Shown here piece after piece: positions 18,079 to 25,408 of a stretch of 63,221 nucleotides of DNA. Under the pieces are notes generated by a model, which saw nothing but the letters and a program-made list of their open reading frames with translations, was not told the DNA's origin and searched no databases. Every line of letters starts with the position of its first letter. Positions within the stretch are counted from its first letter, which is position 1. Made by a program: the position numbers and the translations under genes. Source of the stretch: DASUXA01 sp036378155 (GTDB lineage Bacteria > Actinomycetota > Actinomycetes > Mycobacteriales > Micromonosporaceae); assembly GCA_036378155.1 (NCBI GenBank), contig DASUXA010000095.1:1-63221 (forward strand), read 5' to 3'.

Positions 18079-19368
18079 TCACCAGTTCGGCTGGGACGGC
18101 GACGCGGGCAGCGCGACGCTCGGCGAGTGGATCACGTACGTGGTGCCGCCGCTGCTGCTCTGCCACGCCGACTCGAACTCGGAGCGACCGAACACCTTGC
18201 GTACCGAGTTGTCGTCCGGCGCGTACGGGTCGTTCATCACACAGTCGCCGCTCGCGGTGAACCCGACGATCACCATCAGGTGCCCGTTGGTGCCGTAGTT
18301 CGCGCCCGGTACCTGGTTCTTCTTGAACGCGGCGGACACCACGACCGGCACGCCGGCCTCGATGAACGCGCCGACCTCGTTGAAGTCGCGCATCCGGGTG
18401 ACGAACGCGTCCAGCCCGAACCGACCCGCGTAGGCGGTGTTGAACGGCCAGTTGCCGCAGCCGGTGTACGCGTAGTCGTAGGTGTTTCGGGCGGCGTAGT
18501 CGACCCACGGGTCGGCGTACGACGGGTCGACCCAGGCGTAGTCGGTCGGCGTCGGTCCGGTGCCCCAGTACGCCACGACCATCGACGTCGACGTGGGGCT
18601 GCACCACGCCTCGCCGCCGTTGTCCCACTGCGGGTACTGACCGATGTGGATCTCCTGCGAGTACTGCGGTACGGCGAGCGTGATGCCCAGACCCCGCTGC
18701 GGCGTGCTGGCCTGGTACTTCGCGGCGGGCGGCTGGGACGCGACGGCGCCGATGGAGCGCAGCGTCGGTGTGTCGGAGGTGCCGACCGGGCGGTACAGGG
18801 TCACCCGGACCTGCCATGCGGTGATCTCGTGTCCGCTGGCGGCGGAGAACGTGTCGGTGTACACGGTGCCGTCCGTGTCGCCCTGACCGTTGACCGAGGT
18901 GCGGTCGATGTACGTGTCGTCGGCGGCCCAGCGACCCATCACGTACCACTTCGTGGTGTTGCCCAGCACCGTCACCCCGCGCAGCTCGACCTGCAGCCAG
19001 GTACCGCCGGGCGTGGTGGCGTTCCAGCTGGCGATCGCCTCGTTCGCCGAGAACCCGATCGATACCAGCGGGGACGTCCAGGTGGCGTACTCGTAGCTGC
19101 CCGTGGTGCCGTGGTAGGGGTCGGTGTACGTGGTGGTGCCGACCGGGCTCGCGATGACCAGGGTGTCGCCGCTGGTCGCGACGCCGGCGGCGGTACCTTC
19201 GCCGAACTGCGCGGCGGTTTGCCAGCGACGGATGACGATGTTGCGCGGCCCGCTGGCGGAGGACTTGGACGACTTGGCGAGCGCCGGGGTGGACAGGTCG
19301 GTCGCGGCGAGGGTACCGAGCGCTCCGGCGACGACGCCCTTCAGCAGGGTGCGGCGCTGCATAGGCAT
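18079..19368 (-). CDS. Tat-exported C39-like (papain-fold) peptidase
   Basis: 429 residues. The start MPMQRRTLLKGVVAGALG is a twin-arginine signal, with likely cleavage after TPALA near residue 31. A middle beta-rich domain of about 170 residues follows. The C-terminal C39_2 domain begins at AVPQYSQEIHIGQYPQWDNG: the catalytic Cys is in GGEAWCSPTSTSM, the His in NGHLMVIVGF, and the Asp or Asn in NDPYAPDD. It should be a secreted cysteine peptidase or amidase acting outside the membrane. AGGGAG precedes ATG 19368; a second in-frame ATG two codons later is the alternative. No inhibitor or cognate substrate gene is adjacent. Confidence 0.85.
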   Translation of the reverse strand: MPMQRRTLLKGVVAGALGTLAATDLSTPALAKSSKSSASGPRNIVIRRWQTAAQFGEGTAAGVATSGDTLVIASPVGTTTYTDPYHGTTGSYEYATWTSPLVSIGFSANEAIASWNATTPGGTWLQVELRGVTVLGNTTKWYVMGRWAADDTYIDRTSVNGQGDTDGTVYTDTFSAASGHEITAWQVRVTLYRPVGTSDTPTLRSIGAVASQPPAAKYQASTPQRGLGITLAVPQYSQEIHIGQYPQWDNGGEAWCSPTSTSMVVAYWGTGPTPTDYAWVDPSYADPWVDYAARNTYDYAYTGCGNWPFNTAYAGRFGLDAFVTRMRDFNEVGAFIEAGVPVVVSAAFKKNQVPGANYGTNGHLMVIVGFTASGDCVMNDPYAPDDNSVRKVFGRSEFESAWQSSSGGTTYVIHSPSVALPASPSQPNW

Positions 19369-19580
19369 GGGGACTCCCTTCGATGGGTGTGAAAGTCATT
19401 GTCAGCCACGAGCCGGAGTTTGAACATCCTTGACATGGCGACCGCGACGGCACGGCGTACCGGCGTGGTTCAGTGAGGCGACGGGCGTCGAGCGGTCGCC
19501 GCCGCGTGTCCGGCTAACCTCGCTCACAGCAACTTCACGCCTCGCCCTCGAGGCTGGGCCGCATGGGAGGAGACCAGAGC

Positions 19581-20252
19581 GTGCGGGTGCTGGTGGTCGA
19601 GGACGAGCGCAACCTCGCCGACGCGATCGCGCGCGGGCTGCGCCGCGAGGGAATGGCGGTGGACGTCGCGTACGACGGGTCCGCCGGGCACGAGGCGGCG
19701 TTCGTGACCAGGTACGACGTGATCGTGCTGGACCGGGACCTGCCCGGTGTGCACGGTGACGAGATCTGCGCGGACCTCGTCGCGTCCGGCACCCTGACCC
19801 GGGTGCTGATGCTGACCGCGAGCGGTACGGTCGCCGACCGGGTCGAGGGTCTGCAACTCGGCGCCGACGACTACCTGCCCAAGCCGTTCGCCTTCGACGA
19901 ACTGGTGGCGCGGGTCCGGGCGCTCGGTCGACGCGCCACGCCTGCCGCGCCGCCGGTGCTCACCGTGGCAGACCTCGTGCTCGACCAGGCAAAGCGGGTG
20001 GTGACCCGGTCCGGTCGCCCGCTGGACCTGACCCGCAAGGAGTTCGGCATCCTGGAGGAGCTGCTCAAAGCCAAGGGTGCCGTGGTGTCCAGCGAGGAAC
20101 TGCTGGAACGGGTCTGGGACGCGAACGCCGACCCGTTCACCACGACGGTACGGGTGACCGTCATGACGCTGCGCAAGAAGCTGGGCGACCCGCCGCTGAT
20201 CGAAACCGTGGTCGGCGCCGGGTACCGGGTGCTGGAAGCGACCGACGGATGA
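19581..20252 (+). CDS. OmpR/PhoB-family response regulator
   Basis: 223 residues. The receiver domain (1-120) has the acidic pocket VVEDE, the phospho-acceptor Asp in VLDRDLPG, the switch Thr in MLTASG and the Lys in LPKPF. The winged-helix DNA-binding domain (about 135-220) contains LTRKEFGILEELLKAKGAVVS and TVRVTVMTLRKKLG. GTG 19581 is chosen because GGGAGGAGA ends 7 nt upstream. The in-frame ATG at 19563 would place that SD inside the gene. The stop overlaps the sensor kinase start (ATGA), so the two are translated together. Target genes are unknown; the neighbouring peptidase is a candidate. Confidence 0.93.
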   Translation: MRVLVVEDERNLADAIARGLRREGMAVDVAYDGSAGHEAAFVTRYDVIVLDRDLPGVHGDEICADLVASGTLTRVLMLTASGTVADRVEGLQLGADDYLPKPFAFDELVARVRALGRRATPAAPPVLTVADLVLDQAKRVVTRSGRPLDLTRKEFGILEELLKAKGAVVSSEELLERVWDANADPFTTTVRVTVMTLRKKLGDPPLIETVVGAGYRVLEATDG

Positions 20253-21463
20253 CCCTCTACGACGCGCGATCCCCGCGCCGGCTGCGCCCCACCCTGCGGC
20301 TACGGCTGACCCTGCTCAACGGCATCCTGTTGGCCGGCGTGGCGCTGGTACTGGTCCTGCTGGCGTGGCTGATCGTGGGCCGCGCGCTGCAACCCGCGGA
20401 GCAGTTGCGCCCCGGGACCCGGGTGGTACTCGCCGACGGCAAGGAACTCGACGCCCGGGTGTGGGAGAACCACCTGCTCGCCATGGCAGACCGGGAACTG
20501 CTGGTCAAGGGGCTGGTGGCGGTACTGGTGATCAGTGTCGCCGGGGTCGCCGGGGCGTACCTGGTGGCAGGGCGCGCGCTGCGCCCGTTGCAGCGGGTCA
20601 CCGCGACCGCGCGTCGGCTGTCGGGGGAGACGCTCGACGAGCGGATCCGGTACGACGGAGCCGACGACGAGGTCGCCGAACTCGCCGCGACCTTCGACGC
20701 CATGCTCGACCGGCTGGGCGCGGCGTTCGACACGCAGAAGCGGTTCGTCGCCAACGCCTCGCACGAGCTGCGCACCCCGCTCGCCGTGATGCGTACCGAG
20801 ATCGACGTGACGATGTCCGACCCGGAGGCGGACGTCGCCGAGTACCGGCGCATGGCGACCGTCGTGCGCGACGCGTCGGAGCGCGCGAACGCCCTGGTCG
20901 AGGCGCTGCTGGTACTGGCTCGCAGCGAGGCGCAGGCGGGTCGTCGACTGGTCCGCAAGGTACCGACAAATCTCGCCGCCGGCGTGGCGGCGGCGCTGTC
21001 GGCGGTACGTACCGACGCGGAACGGCTCGCCCTGACCATCGACACCCAGCTCGAACCCGCGCCCGTGGTCGGAGATCCGAGCCTGCTGGAACGGCTCGCC
21101 GGCAACCTCGTCGAGAACGCGGTGCGCTACAACCATCTGCAGGGCGGCATCTGGGTGCGTACCGGGTGCGAGGGCGACCAGGCGTTCCTGACGGTCGCCA
21201 ACACCGGCTTCGAGGTCGACCCCGCCGACGTGCCGGCGCTGTTCGAGCCGTTCCGCCGGGGCGGGCGGGAACGCACCAGCGCGCGCGGCGCCGGGTTGGG
21301 GCTGTCCATCGTGCGCGCGGTCACCGACGCGCACGGCGGTACGGTCACCGCGGTCGCGCGCACCGACGGCGGAGGGCTGAGCGTGACCGTCACCCTGCCG
21401 GCGGCGGCGACGACGCCGGTGGCGGCCGCGTCGGCGGCGGTGGTGCCCAAGCCCGCCCGCTAG
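20249..21463 (+). CDS. Sensor histidine kinase (HisKA/HATPase_c)
   Basis: 404-residue membrane kinase paired with the upstream response regulator. TM1 at about 22-43, a short extracytoplasmic loop (~45 residues), TM2 at about 88-108, HAMP to about 165, then the H-box NASHELRTPLAVMRTE with the phosphorylated His, N-box NLVENAVRYN, and G-box GAGLGLSIVRAV. The G1 box reads VANTG rather than the canonical DxGxG; this variant occurs in actinobacterial kinases of this class. The sensed signal is unknown, and the small loop argues against a large ligand-binding domain. It begins with a 4-bp ATGA overlap. Confidence 0.93.
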   Translation: MTLYDARSPRRLRPTLRLRLTLLNGILLAGVALVLVLLAWLIVGRALQPAEQLRPGTRVVLADGKELDARVWENHLLAMADRELLVKGLVAVLVISVAGVAGAYLVAGRALRPLQRVTATARRLSGETLDERIRYDGADDEVAELAATFDAMLDRLGAAFDTQKRFVANASHELRTPLAVMRTEIDVTMSDPEADVAEYRRMATVVRDASERANALVEALLVLARSEAQAGRRLVRKVPTNLAAGVAAALSAVRTDAERLALTIDTQLEPAPVVGDPSLLERLAGNLVENAVRYNHLQGGIWVRTGCEGDQAFLTVANTGFEVDPADVPALFEPFRRGGRERTSARGAGLGLSIVRAVTDAHGGTVTAVARTDGGGLSVTVTLPAAATTPVAAASAAVVPKPAR

Positions 21464-21473
21464 GCGGCGTCGC

Positions 21474-21887
21474 TCAGCGGTGCGCCGACACCTGGACGCC
21501 CGCCTTGACGATCCGGGCGACGGCGGTACGGATCGTCTCGGGCGACGAGGCGTCCACGATCGACACGTTCGACCGCGGTTCCGTCTGCCCCAGCACGTAG
21601 AACGTCACCCGCGGGAAGGTGGGTGCGGTCGAGCGGACCGCTGCCACCGGTGCCTCGCCCGCCACGAACACCAGGTCACAGTGTCCCTGGGCGAGCCCCG
21701 CCAGGAACGGCGCCGCGTTGTCGGCGGTCTGCGGACCGGCGACCGACAGGTACTGCACCTTGGCGTGGGTCGCCAGCGACGCGTCCTGCATGCCGGCCCA
21801 CACCGCCGCCGCCGACCCGGCCACCCCGTGATCGTCGGTGAGCAGGCAGGCGGTGTACGCGAGGTACCGGCGTGCCCGGACGTTCAC
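21474..21887 (-). pseudogene. N-terminally truncated BMP-like substrate-binding protein
   Basis: 137 residues from GTG 21887. The sequence YTACLLTDDHGV...AGMQDASLATHAKVQYLSV and LVFVAGEAPVAAVRSTAP resembles the periplasmic-binding fold of a BMP-like (basic membrane protein) family found in actinobacteria. Such proteins normally begin with a signal or transmembrane segment and a linker. Here those are missing: the recognisable fold begins about ten codons after the first start, and the opposite strand immediately upstream holds an RHS fragment. I read it as the 3' part of a broken gene; an intact cytoplasmic protein is less likely. The family call is from general resemblance only. Confidence 0.5.
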
Positions 21888-21978
21888 GGCGAGCTATGAC
21901 GCGGACGGTCGGATGGCGTCGATGGCGCTGCCGGGTGGGGTGCGCGTCAGCTACGAGTACGACGAGACCGGCGCGTGA
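21880..21978 (+). pseudogene. RHS/YD-repeat C-terminal remnant
   Basis: A short open frame ends in YDADGRMASMALPGG followed by VRVSYEYDETGA and a TGA (21976-21978). The YDADGRM and YEYDxTG phrases are the hallmark of RHS/YD repeats, which make the shell of large secreted polymorphic toxins. Only about one repeat (roughly 30 codons) survives, with no start codon, no N-terminal shell and no toxin tip. The remnant separates the truncated BMP-like gene from the dead antitoxin, so it marks a recombination scar. Confidence 0.7.
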
Positions 21979-21985
21979 GGAGTTC

Positions 21986-22075
21986 CTACTTGCCGGCCTC
22001 GACAGCCTGTTCGCCGCCCGCACGTTCGACGTGTGCGGCACGAATGTCCTTCCAGCGTACGTAGCTGCTCATCAT
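21986..22075 (-). pseudogene. Truncated antitoxin remnant of a Gp49/HigB-type toxin-antitoxin pair
   Basis: Starts ATG 22075 and reads MMSSYVRWKDIRAAHVE...AVEAGK before a TAG at 21988-21986. These residues match the N-terminus of XRE-type antitoxins paired with Gp49-like toxins, as I remember them. The codons after the stop read ELL, in the position expected for a continuing GKQELL-type sequence. This suggests CAG became TAG. Homology then ends at the RHS fragment, so the helix-turn-helix is lost. The start overlaps the toxin stop, as expected for this gene order (toxin first). Confidence 0.6.
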
Positions 22076-22423
22076 TTTCTCCCTTCTTCCTGCGCTCGTT
22101 GTTTCAGGTAGATCTCGTAGCGCTGTTCGGCGAGGGGGATCGCTTCGCGGTACCAGGTGTTCCACCGTCCGGCCTTGTCGCCGGCGACCAGCAGGATGCT
22201 CGACCTCCACGGGTCGAACGCGAAGAGGATTCTTACGGTGCCGGGGCGCAACTCCGTCAGGTTGGCGATCGATGATCCGTGGATGGTGTCGACCAGCGGC
22301 CGACCGACACCAGGTCCGATGGTCGCCAGAACGTCGATAGCTTGCACCACTCGGGGCGTGAGTCGCCGCGTCGAGGCTGTCGATCCAGTCACGGACCTCG
22401 TCTACGAGGTAGATCTCCCACAG
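22072..22423 (-). pseudogene. Frameshifted Gp49/HigB-like toxin
   Basis: Two frames together rebuild one RelE-superfamily toxin. The first gives WEIYLVDEVRDWIDSLDAATHA. The second gives RVVQAIDVLATIGPGVG and then SSIANLTELRPGTVRILFAF and KAGRWNTWYREAIPLAEQRY. They join if one base is removed from the C4 run (plus-strand GGGG, 22353-22356). As written the gene is out of frame. There is also no normal start: the codon before WEIY is CTG, and upstream sequence is a MarR-tail fragment. With the ruined antitoxin beside it, this is most likely a dead module; a single-base assembly error would explain the frameshift but not the antitoxin. Confidence 0.75.
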
Positions 22424-22479
22424 CGGCGTTGGCGATCGGGCAGCAGCCTTCGCGCGGCCGCAGGCGCTGGTGTCGCACA
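22423..22479 (-). pseudogene. MarR C-terminal tail fragment, second copy of a segment at 23206-23263
   Basis: This 57-bp segment matches 23206-23263, the coding sequence for the cysteine-rich tail CDTGACGRDEGCCPVANAA of the intact MarR gene, with a handful of substitutions and one missing base. Translated across the indel it gives CDTSACGR then EGCCPIANAAV. It is fused directly to the 5' end of the dead toxin, so it is a scar of a second MarR-type gene or a small duplication. Confidence 0.75.
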
Positions 22480-22560
22480 CTCGATCGGCATGTCAGCTCG
22501 GTTAGGGCTCTCGGTCCAGTCGTTCGGCAGCAGGTGTGGCGGCAGCGGGGCGTCGCTGAC

Positions 22561-22566
22561 TATGAT
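22561..22566 (+). promoter_or_regulatory. -10 hexamer for leaderless antitoxin mRNA
   Basis: TATGAT ends 7 nt before ATG 22574, and no Shine-Dalgarno is present in between. This is one of the best -10 matches in the window. Confidence 0.6.
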
Positions 22567-22573
22567 TCTGGTC

Positions 22574-22864
22574 ATGACGACGATTCCGTTGGCTGATGCG
22601 AAGGCGCGCTTGTCCGCGGTCCTTGACGAGGTCCGCGACACCCACGAGCGTGTCGTGATCACGCGCAACGGGCGGCCCGAAGCGGTGATCATGGCGCTGT
22701 CCGACCTGGAGGCGTTGGAGGAGACTCTCGACCTGTTGTCGACGCCGGGCGCGTTGGAGCAGATCCGGCAGGCGGAAGCCGACATCGACGCCGGGGAGGC
22801 CATCGACGCGGACGAACTGCGTCAGCAGTTGGCGGCGCGGGCGGAGCGAGAGTCGCGTGGCTGA
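22574..22864 (+). CDS. Phd/YefM-type antitoxin
   Basis: 96 residues with the Phd/YefM N-terminal DNA-binding domain: IPLADAKARLSAVLDEV, then RVVITRNGRPEAVIMAL, where the NGxPxAV pattern is diagnostic. The acidic C-terminus (about 60-96) should wrap the toxin. It probably represses its own promoter alone and with the toxin. The toxin start (GTG 22857) overlaps its last codons by 8 bp, giving the usual antitoxin-then-toxin coupling. ATG 22574 is supported by the adjacent -10 element; longer frames upstream run into unrelated sequence. Confidence 0.92.
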   Translation: MTTIPLADAKARLSAVLDEVRDTHERVVITRNGRPEAVIMALSDLEALEETLDLLSTPGALEQIRQAEADIDAGEAIDADELRQQLAARAERESRG

Positions 22865-23141
22865 TGAGGCGTACCGGCTGATGCTCGCACCCGCCGCGAG
22901 GCGGGCGTTGACCGAGGCGCCGCCGGTCGGGCTGCCTCTCGCCGTCGCGTCGGCGGTCGGGGAGTTCCTGACCGGTGCGTTGCTGGAGCGGCCGTACCTC
23001 GTCGGCAAGCCGCTGAGGCGGGAGTTGGCTGGGTACCACGGGGCTCGGCGGGGTTCCTATCGCGTGGTGTACCGGATCGACGAGGCAACCCGGACGGTCC
23101 GGGTGGTCCGCATCGATCATCGCGCCGACGTCTATCACTGA
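22857..23141 (+). CDS. RelE/ParE-family toxin
   Basis: 94 residues in the RelE fold. The C-terminal strand region RGSYRVVYRIDEATRTVRVV and IDHRADVYH is characteristic, including Arg and the terminal His/Tyr used in RelE-type mRNA interferases. It likely cleaves mRNA at the ribosome and is neutralised by the Phd/YefM protein encoded just upstream with an 8-bp overlap. Both genes look intact, unlike the neighbouring dead module. A ParE-like gyrase poison is the alternative, but the end of the protein favours RelE. Confidence 0.9.
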   Translation: MADEAYRLMLAPAARRALTEAPPVGLPLAVASAVGEFLTGALLERPYLVGKPLRRELAGYHGARRGSYRVVYRIDEATRTVRVVRIDHRADVYH

Positions 23142-23162
23142 CGGCTGCTTCTCTGACCCGAT

Positions 23163-23717
23163 TCAGTCGCCCGACTGTGAGCGGGTCTGATTGTGCGCTG
23201 CCAGGGCGGCGTTGGCGACCGGGCAACACCCTTCGTCGCGGCCGCAGGCGCCGGTGTCGCACAGGCGGCAGATCCACTTGGTCGCGCCGGGTCCTCGGAT
23301 AAAGGCGACCGCCAGTTCGCCCATGAGCCGTTCGAACGTGTCCCGGTCGGCGGGGGACAGGTGGTGCAGGGCGGATCGGAGTACCTCCGCCCGCGCCTGC
23401 GACACCCGTTGCGCCGCACGTCGCCCCTCGTCGGTCAACGTGACCGCGACCGAGCGCCCGTCGCTGCCGGGGCCTCGGGTGACGTAGCCGGCGTCGACGA
23501 GCCGGTCGACCAGTCGTACCGTGCCGGACGAGGTCAGCCCGAGCACCCGGCGCAGCATGTCGATCGTGGGCTGACCGAGGAAGTGGTACAGGGCGGACAG
23601 GGCCGCGGCGGCGGTGTCGGATTGTCCCGCCGCCGCGGCGACTGCTTCGGTTGTCCGGTCGGCGATCACCAGGGCCAGGGCGCCCAGCAGGTTCGCCTGG
23701 CGATCGAGGTCGGTCAT
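23163..23717 (-). CDS. MarR-family transcriptional regulator with Cys-rich tail
   Basis: 184 residues. Winged helix at about 40-110: ALYHFLGQPTIDMLRRVLGL, SSGTVRLVDRLVDAGYV, then the wing RGPGSDGRSVAVTLTDEG. The C-terminal tail holds five cysteines (CRLCDTGACGRDEGCC), a pattern seen in actinobacterial MarR proteins that could bind metal or sense thiol oxidation. Start ATG 23717 overlaps the DUF3224 stop (ATGA), so it is the last gene of that unit and may control it. A damaged copy of the tail lies at 22423-22479. Confidence 0.88.
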   Translation of the reverse strand: MTDLDRQANLLGALALVIADRTTEAVAAAAGQSDTAAAALSALYHFLGQPTIDMLRRVLGLTSSGTVRLVDRLVDAGYVTRGPGSDGRSVAVTLTDEGRRAAQRVSQARAEVLRSALHHLSPADRDTFERLMGELAVAFIRGPGATKWICRLCDTGACGRDEGCCPVANAALAAHNQTRSQSGD

Positions 23718-24121
23718 GCGATTTCGTAGTCCAGGGTCAGCGGCATGTACGGGTAGTCGGCGTGGGTGGACACGCTGCGGCTGGTGCCGCGCAGGCCGGC
23801 GAGGTCACCGGTACCGGATCCGGGCACCACGTGCGATTCGCCGCTCGCCTGAGTCCCGTCGTACGTGCCGCTGCCCTGGAGCACGAAGCTGCCGGTGCGG
23901 TCGCCGAGCCGGCCGGTCACGTGCATCAGCCCGACGTACGAACTGGTGCCGTCCGGCGCGTAGTACATCAGCGCGTCCCAGGTCGCGTCGGCGTGGAAGT
24001 CGTCCTGCGATCCCGACAGCACCACAGAGGCGCGGGTGAACTTGCGGCCGTCCTCGAGTTGCAGGTACGGCTGCTCTTCCCAGGACTTGATCTGCAACTT
24101 GGTCTCGACATACGTACCCAT
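23714..24121 (-). CDS. DUF3224 family protein
   Basis: 135 residues, single-domain beta-barrel of the DUF3224 (allene-oxide-cyclase-like) group. Signature stretches are KFTRASVVLSGSQDDFHADA, YVGLMHVTGRLGDRTGSFVL, and a Gly/Ser-rich turn SGTYDGTQASGESHVVPGSG. It has no export signal and is probably cytoplasmic; the enzymatic role, if any, is unknown. It is translationally coupled to the MarR gene downstream, a frequent pairing for small stress-linked DUF3224 genes. ATG 24121 has no SD; a -10 hexamer lies just upstream. Confidence 0.88.
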   Translation of the reverse strand: MGTYVETKLQIKSWEEQPYLQLEDGRKFTRASVVLSGSQDDFHADATWDALMYYAPDGTSSYVGLMHVTGRLGDRTGSFVLQGSGTYDGTQASGESHVVPGSGTGDLAGLRGTSRSVSTHADYPYMPLTLDYEIA

Positions 24122-24127
24122 GCCGCC

Positions 24128-24133
24128 ATCATA
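24128..24133 (-). promoter_or_regulatory. -10 hexamer for leaderless DUF3224 mRNA
   Basis: On the minus strand TATGAT ends 6 nt before ATG 24121, with no Shine-Dalgarno. GTGAGTCAC, a small palindrome just upstream (24135-24143), could be part of a MarR operator. The hexamer lies in the 20-bp gap after the MBL gene. Confidence 0.5.
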
Positions 24134-24141
24134 TGAGTGAG

Positions 24142-24984
24142 TCACACATCTGTCGTGCGGTTCACCGGAGACGGGTGACGGATTTTCTCGAAGTACCGGT
24201 CGATCGAGCGCGCCACCGCTGCCTTCGCGTCGCCGACGACCACCCGCCGCCACCACGCCCCGTACACGACCTCGAACGGCAGCGGTTCCAGCAGCCGCCA
24301 CGCCCTCCCGACAACCTCCGGGCTCTCCGGGATGTAGTTCGGGTAGCTGTACATGAAACTGACCCAACGCCGGTCGTTGACCACCTGGATGATGTCGCCG
24401 CTGCACAGCACGCCGCGCCCGTCGGCGCCGTCCGCCCAGTGCAGCACCGTGCCCCCGGCGAAGTGCACCCCGCAGTTGACCAGGGTGCGACCGGGCAGCG
24501 GCTCGTGCGTGTCGCCTTCCCAGAACACGTAGTTGCCGTCGCGGCAGACCCACTCGCGGTCGGCGGCGTGGATGTAGATCGGTACGTCGCCGAACGCCCT
24601 ACTCCACTCGACCATCGACGAGTAGTAGTGCGGATGGGACAGCGCGATCGCGGCGATCCCGCCGCGCGCGGCAACCTGTTCGACCGTCGCGTCATCGAGG
24701 TACGTGATGCTGTCCCACAGCAGGTTGCCGCCCTCGCCCGGTACCAGCAGGGCGCGTTGACCGATCGCGACGCCCGGCTCGGTACCGACGCCCCACAGCT
24801 CGCCGTTCTCCTCCTGTCGGACCACGCCGCGGTGACCCTGCCGGGCGAGTTCGTCGAGGCTGGTCCACTGCTGCCCGTCCCAGCCGAGGTACTGGCGCTC
24901 GTCCGCGCAGATCTTGCATCGTTCCGGGTCGAAATGAGCCTGGTCGTACTGCACCCCGCAGGTGCGACAGATCGGGAAGTCCAT
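24142..24984 (-). CDS. MBL-fold metallo-hydrolase-like protein with N-terminal zinc ribbon
   Basis: 280 residues. N-terminus CRTCGVQYDQ...RCKICADE forms a Cys4 zinc ribbon. The metallo-beta-lactamase domain follows, with ALSHPHYYSSM replacing the usual HxHxDH. The second His of the motif is kept, but DH has become YS, so only part of the metal site remains. Later GVHFAGGTVLHWADG and GVLCSGDIIQV supply the expected His and Asp ligands. It may be a mono-metal hydrolase or a non-catalytic member. It ends 20 bp before DUF3224 on the same strand, so the three genes MBL-DUF3224-MarR may be co-regulated. Confidence 0.82.
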   Translation of the reverse strand: MDFPICRTCGVQYDQAHFDPERCKICADERQYLGWDGQQWTSLDELARQGHRGVVRQEENGELWGVGTEPGVAIGQRALLVPGEGGNLLWDSITYLDDATVEQVAARGGIAAIALSHPHYYSSMVEWSRAFGDVPIYIHAADREWVCRDGNYVFWEGDTHEPLPGRTLVNCGVHFAGGTVLHWADGADGRGVLCSGDIIQVVNDRRWVSFMYSYPNYIPESPEVVGRAWRLLEPLPFEVVYGAWWRRVVVGDAKAAVARSIDRYFEKIRHPSPVNRTTDV

Positions 24985-25106
24985 CCCCTCTGTCTACGCG
25001 CCGCCCGGCCGGGACGCGACGGGCGAGGGTACGTGTCCGCCATCGCGTCCTGGCGTGTGGGCATTACCCACTTGTACACTTCACCCCATCCGGCTGGAGG
25101 TGGGCC

Positions 25107-25406
25107 ATGGTATTCGCAGATGACCTCGGCAGACGCTTTGACGTTGTCGGCGAGAGCGAAGCGGACGCTCGGGGTCGGGTGGCACTCGGCCGAGCCGGCG
25201 CGCGCCCCGGACGTCGCTATCAGGTCCGCGCCGACGACGACGGAGTGATCATCCTGATGCCCGTTGTATCGATCCCGGAGCGGGAAATGTTGGCATGGGA
25301 GAATCCGCAGCTCGCCGAACAGGTGCGTGCCGGCGTGGCTGAGGCGGAGGCTGGCCGCACCGTTGATCTCGGCGACTTCACCCAGTTCGCAGACGAAGAG
25401 GACTGA
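25107..25406 (+). CDS. Probable antitoxin (AbrB/MazE-like N-terminus)
   Basis: 99 residues. DARGRVALGRAGARPGRRYQV and GVIILMPVVSIPEREMLAWE resemble a swapped-hairpin AbrB domain followed by an acidic toxin-binding tail (VDLGDFTQFADEED). The next gene starts 2 bp after its stop and encodes a RelE-like toxin, which is the main evidence for the role. A strong GGAGGTGG precedes ATG 25107, and TACACT (25075-25080) is a likely -10. An inverted repeat GTGGG-CATTA-CCCAC near 25058-25072 might be its operator. The family name is not certain. Confidence 0.72.
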   Translation: MVFADDLGRRFDVVGESEADARGRVALGRAGARPGRRYQVRADDDGVIILMPVVSIPEREMLAWENPQLAEQVRAGVAEAEAGRTVDLGDFTQFADEED

Positions 25407-25408
25407 GC

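Noticed and set aside
19563..19580. ATG 19563 as the response-regulator start
   Set aside because: The best Shine-Dalgarno (GGGAGGAGA) would then be inside the gene; it is placed correctly for GTG 19581.
21872..22111. A 79-residue plus-strand ORF over the dead toxin-antitoxin region
   Set aside because: It has no similarity to known proteins and lies antisense to the recognisable remnants.
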